Shown piece after piece: positions 60,581 through 64,000 of a DNA stretch of 64,000 nucleotides (position 1 is the stretch's first letter; every line of letters begins with the position of its first letter). Source of the stretch: Druceiella hillmani (lineage: Eukaryota; Arthropoda; Insecta; Lepidoptera; Hepialidae); assembly GCA_039881145.1 (NCBI GenBank), contig JAYKKI010000003.1, forward strand, positions 4,979,001 through 5,043,000, in the 5' to 3' direction. The position numbers were made by a program, and so were the translations under genes. Below the pieces are notes generated by a model, which did no database searches, was not told the origin of the DNA, and saw only the letters and a program-made list of their open reading frames with translations.

Positions 60581-63500
60581 ATCTGTATAAAGCTTCATAA
60601 AACTTGTTATATAACTCTTAATTTGAACTTGATACATTACATTAATTTGTTAGCATGTAGATTTTTAACCGAAGAAATAGTATAAATCTAATAAGATCAA
60701 ATTCATTATTTTTACTCAAGCATAAAACATATGTACTACAACAGTCAGCGTGTATATTACTCGCGTTCCTTGAAAACCCAAAATCTAGATATTATTTCAT
60801 CAGGTTTTATGAAAAATCCGTGCAAGTAAAGCCACGGGAAAAACATGATGGTTTTATATTTTCATAGTAAAAAATATGAAATTCCAAATCTGTAATTGTA
60901 TATAAAATTCTAATTGAATATTCATCGTGACATTAAAGCCGATTTTATAACATTAAGCCAATATTTCTTTATTCTTGCCTTGATAATACCAGATGCATAA
61001 CATTTCCAATTCTCATGATAGCGAAAACTTTAATTTACCTAAAATCGTTAATTTTCAAATATTTGCTGTCGATAAATTATACGGATGAATAATCATGATT
61101 AACTATTTTCTGTTTTATTCACATGATTACAGGTGAGAAGCAATCAGTTTTGAATATCTTTCAAACACAGTCTATCACATCTATACATGGGAAATTACCC
61201 CGCTTACAGCGCGTAGCAGTACTTTGAGAATATTGTAACGTAATATTGTAACGTATATTGTATTTTTATTCACTTTTTTGCATTCACCGTTGTTTATCAC
61301 CTCGTAATTTTGGCGACTTTTTAGTTTCCTTGATTGATATATCATAATCTATACACCGTTTCTGTATTTTATTTAACTCTTTAATATAATAATTGAGAAC
61401 CTAAATCATATTTTTTACTTTAAAGATAATTTTTTGCCCTGTTTTGAGCTGTTTTCCTGTTATTATTACAAACTAAAACTCAAGTTATATTTTTTTTCTG
61501 AAAATTGCTACTCAATTCAGGTGGCATATTTATACGGATCAATTAAGAATAAAAGTACTTTTCATTCACTCACCTATTTCAAAAGTAATGAAGAGTATGA
61601 TTGTAATTTATAATGTACATGCGCGCCGAATATTATTGTTAAATAAGATGGATAAATACTCGTTCTTGCATATATATTTGAATGTAGTATGTATGTAATT
61701 TTAGAAGAAATTAATTTGCAATTACAAAAAAAATAATCTGAAGGAAAAAAATGGATCAATAATGAAACAAAATTAAATCTTTGCTAGTGAAAATCATAGT
61801 AAAAAATTATTAACGTGACTTTTAAAAATTTAAATTCTTGTATGATAAACTATCACCATAAAAGCACGTATTAAATTGCGATCTTTATTAAACTTTTTTT
61901 AAGAATTAATCAACCATGTAATCAGCAAGAAATATAATGAATAGAAAGGAATCCGAATATTGTAAATCCGATAATTCTATTTAGGTTATCAATAAAAATG
62001 GTTATCAATAAATTGGTTATCGGCAAATCAAAAAATAAAGCTCATTCATCATAGAAAAATTTCCATTTATACTCGTATTTTAGTTGTCTAATGATTAGTT
62101 TAAATGTTATGACGGTGTTTTGAGATAGCAAAATTACAAGCACGGACTTTCATACACTAACACAGGAAGTCCCATGTGTAAAAAATATTTACCTACATTT
62201 TGAGAAATCGAGGCGGATCGCATGCAATTCAATAATGAAAGTATCTAAAGTTAAACATTATTGGGTTTGTATTTTCTAAGCGTTCAAAATATTATTGGCA
62301 TTTTCTAAGTGTTCAAAAATAAAATTAATAAGTTTAATATTTTTCGATCTTAACATATCTGGCTTTGGTAGTATTTATTTCTTTTATTATACACATTTAA
62401 ATTACGAGATTAGCAGAAAAACCTTTCCTTAATTTTATAAATAAGTGTCCGTTGTACATCAATAAAATTTTCTTAGGAAAGGGATGAAGCCTAACTGCGC
62501 CATCCTGGATGAAATAAATCATTACAAGCCTATAATTTATTCGCATTACATTCACTTTATTATAGAAGGCCAAGTTCTCGTCGCATCTATTTGTCTATCT
62601 GCATATGTTAATTTACGTAACCAATGAAAGGATTATATTCTGGTTTTATCAGTGTGTAATTTGATTTCTTAAAAAATATTATGGTATATAACTGGTAAAT
62701 TGTTTGCATAAATAAACCGACCTATGCTGAAGAAGTCGCAAAGACACCAATCGTAGCTCGGTGAGGTTTCTAGGCGTATGCTGCATACGCTCTTAGAATA
62801 CGTAAAATAATATAGATATAACAAAATTTTTCGCCACAAACAGGTCTAGAGAAAAGTCTACGGTAATACGTATCTACCAAGCCTATCTTCTAATCATCCT
62901 TATGAACCTGATGCGTTCAAAAGCACGATTTCCGCAGGTACACAGTGGAAAGAAACTGTGTTTCAAAAGTAAGTCCACAAAAAATTAAATGTTTTCAAAT
63001 AACGAGTAAAAAGTATACTAAAAAGTATAAAAATTGAAAATACGAGTACTTTGTTGGAAGTTTTGCGGTAAAATATCGTTTCCTGGCATAAATAAATTTT
63101 GCTGCTATACTGCTATCGCTAGATATGCTAATACTGCTACTGCTGGAGATTTTTGAATTTGATGCTAAGTTGTCATCTCTCCCCTCTCTCACGTACGGGC
63201 TCTTTCAATTTAGACCTTTTATGTCTGACCGCTACCACACGTTTACTGAGCCATTTGATAAATCGCGCAGCAGGTCTGCCGTCCTGCAGCAGTTCAACAT
63301 CAACCATCTAAATTGAAAGCATATCAGACTGCAGTGCGTTCGTATATTAGTGATGTCTATATTAGACATCAGTCGATCCATAGACTCGGCTGAAGAAACA
63401 TTGCCGCCGTAAAAGAGCATCGCAGAAGTTTTCGTTAATATGTAAATCTGGTGACTTGCATAATCTTTACTCTTGGCTAAAAGAAGATCAAAACAAATTG

Positions 63501-63733
63501 TTTTAACTACCTTAGAATGTCAGAAAATGTATTTACGAATTACTTGAATTAGCGGGATTTTATTAGGTAAAATAAAAATTCAAGTATGTAAATATATATA
63601 GTGATTCAAAAAAATGTATCAGCATGATGTAATGTAATATTTATGTAACGTCCATTACTGATGAACAAACATTCATATTGTTTTCTACTAAAAATAAAGT
63701 TCAACAAGCAATGAGGGTAAATTTTATCTGAAA
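60581..63733. other. Unassigned A+T-rich DNA
   Basis: No gene supported. 63130-63420 is GC-richer and of higher complexity. It contains an inverted pair CTTTCAATTTAGA / TCTAAATTGAAAG (63202-63214, 63307-63319) and the palindrome TGATGTCTATATTAGACATC A near 63351-63371, but no frame I can recognise. Confidence 0.45.
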
Positions 63734-63788
63734 AGTGTTACGTTACGATGACAAACAAATTTTGTTCTTGTCATCGTAACGTAACGCT
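63734..63788. repeat. 21-bp inverted repeat (GTTACGTTACGATGACAA)
   Basis: 63734-63754 and 63768-63788 pair with one mismatch around a 13-nt loop. The arms are CpG-containing and unlike the surroundings, so it may be a mini fold-back element. Confidence 0.85.
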
Positions 63789-64000
63789 TATGTCTCTCTT
63801 CCACAAAAATGTTGCACACCTAAAAAGCTACGAGTTTTATTTCAACGTTTGTAACAAAATTTATAATTGTATATAAGTATTGCTGGATTGTTTTGAACTA
63901 TATTTCAGTCACTCAAGATTCTCTATAAAAATAATAACTTTACGAACTTTGAATTCTATAAGTTTTCAACTGTGAAAGCCTATTTAATATTTATTATCTT

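Overview
This is A+T-rich eukaryotic DNA (roughly 70% A+T by eye). It has long (TA)n tracts and no operons or ribosome binding sites. The transposable elements point to an arthropod, most likely an insect: a copia-type LTR element whose primer site matches the internal part of the initiator tRNA-Met, SINE-like copies with the LINE-type tail seen in moths and other insects, and blocks of degenerate TTAGG/TTGGG-like repeats. I found no host protein-coding exon, tRNA, rRNA or CRISPR array that I can support. The window reads as intergenic or intronic DNA filled with old and young mobile-element debris.

Layout. At 0.56-1.10 kb lies an old, internally deleted Ty3/gypsy-like element with two 139-bp LTRs, a polypurine tract and only the C-terminal tail of pol. 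At 5.1-5.3 kb is a GC-rich CGGA/CACG tandem tract, and at 9.1-9.4 kb a degenerate TTGGGT-like block. From 10 to 24 kb there are only microsatellites and unassigned DNA. At 25.1-25.5 kb is a diverged inverted-repeat element. At 26.5-28.1 kb is a decayed three-exon gene of unknown identity with a palindromic, promoter-like upstream region. At 30.7-31.1 kb is a minus-strand LINE remnant. Two members of a hairpin element family lie at 32.1-32.4 and 44.1-44.3 kb. Both are flanked by direct repeats of unequal length and carry a hammerhead-ribozyme-like motif. Two SINE-like copies (32.9 and 37.9 kb) sit in opposite orientations. A fresh 224-bp tandem duplication is at 33.3-33.7 kb, and a 1.4-kb segment at 36.2-37.6 kb is bounded by perfect 24-bp direct repeats.

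At 45.7-46.1 kb a LINE RT fragment abuts a 362-bp terminal-inverted-repeat element. The main coding feature is the copia element at 48,281-51,867. Its LTRs differ at only 3 of 137 positions, so it is young, yet it is dead: it has a frameshift in gag, a large internal deletion that removes the N-terminal half of RT, and an Asn where RNase H normally has a catalytic Asp. At 57.6-58.2 kb is a probable non-autonomous DNA transposon with tandem subterminal repeats and a short open frame that may be the start of a transposase. A ~145-bp degenerate tandem array lies at 59.9-60.6 kb.

No set of genes here works together as a pathway. The most novel-looking signals are the hairpin family with the hammerhead-like motif, the spliced pseudogene with its GGCGAC palindromes, and the 24-bp-flanked segment.
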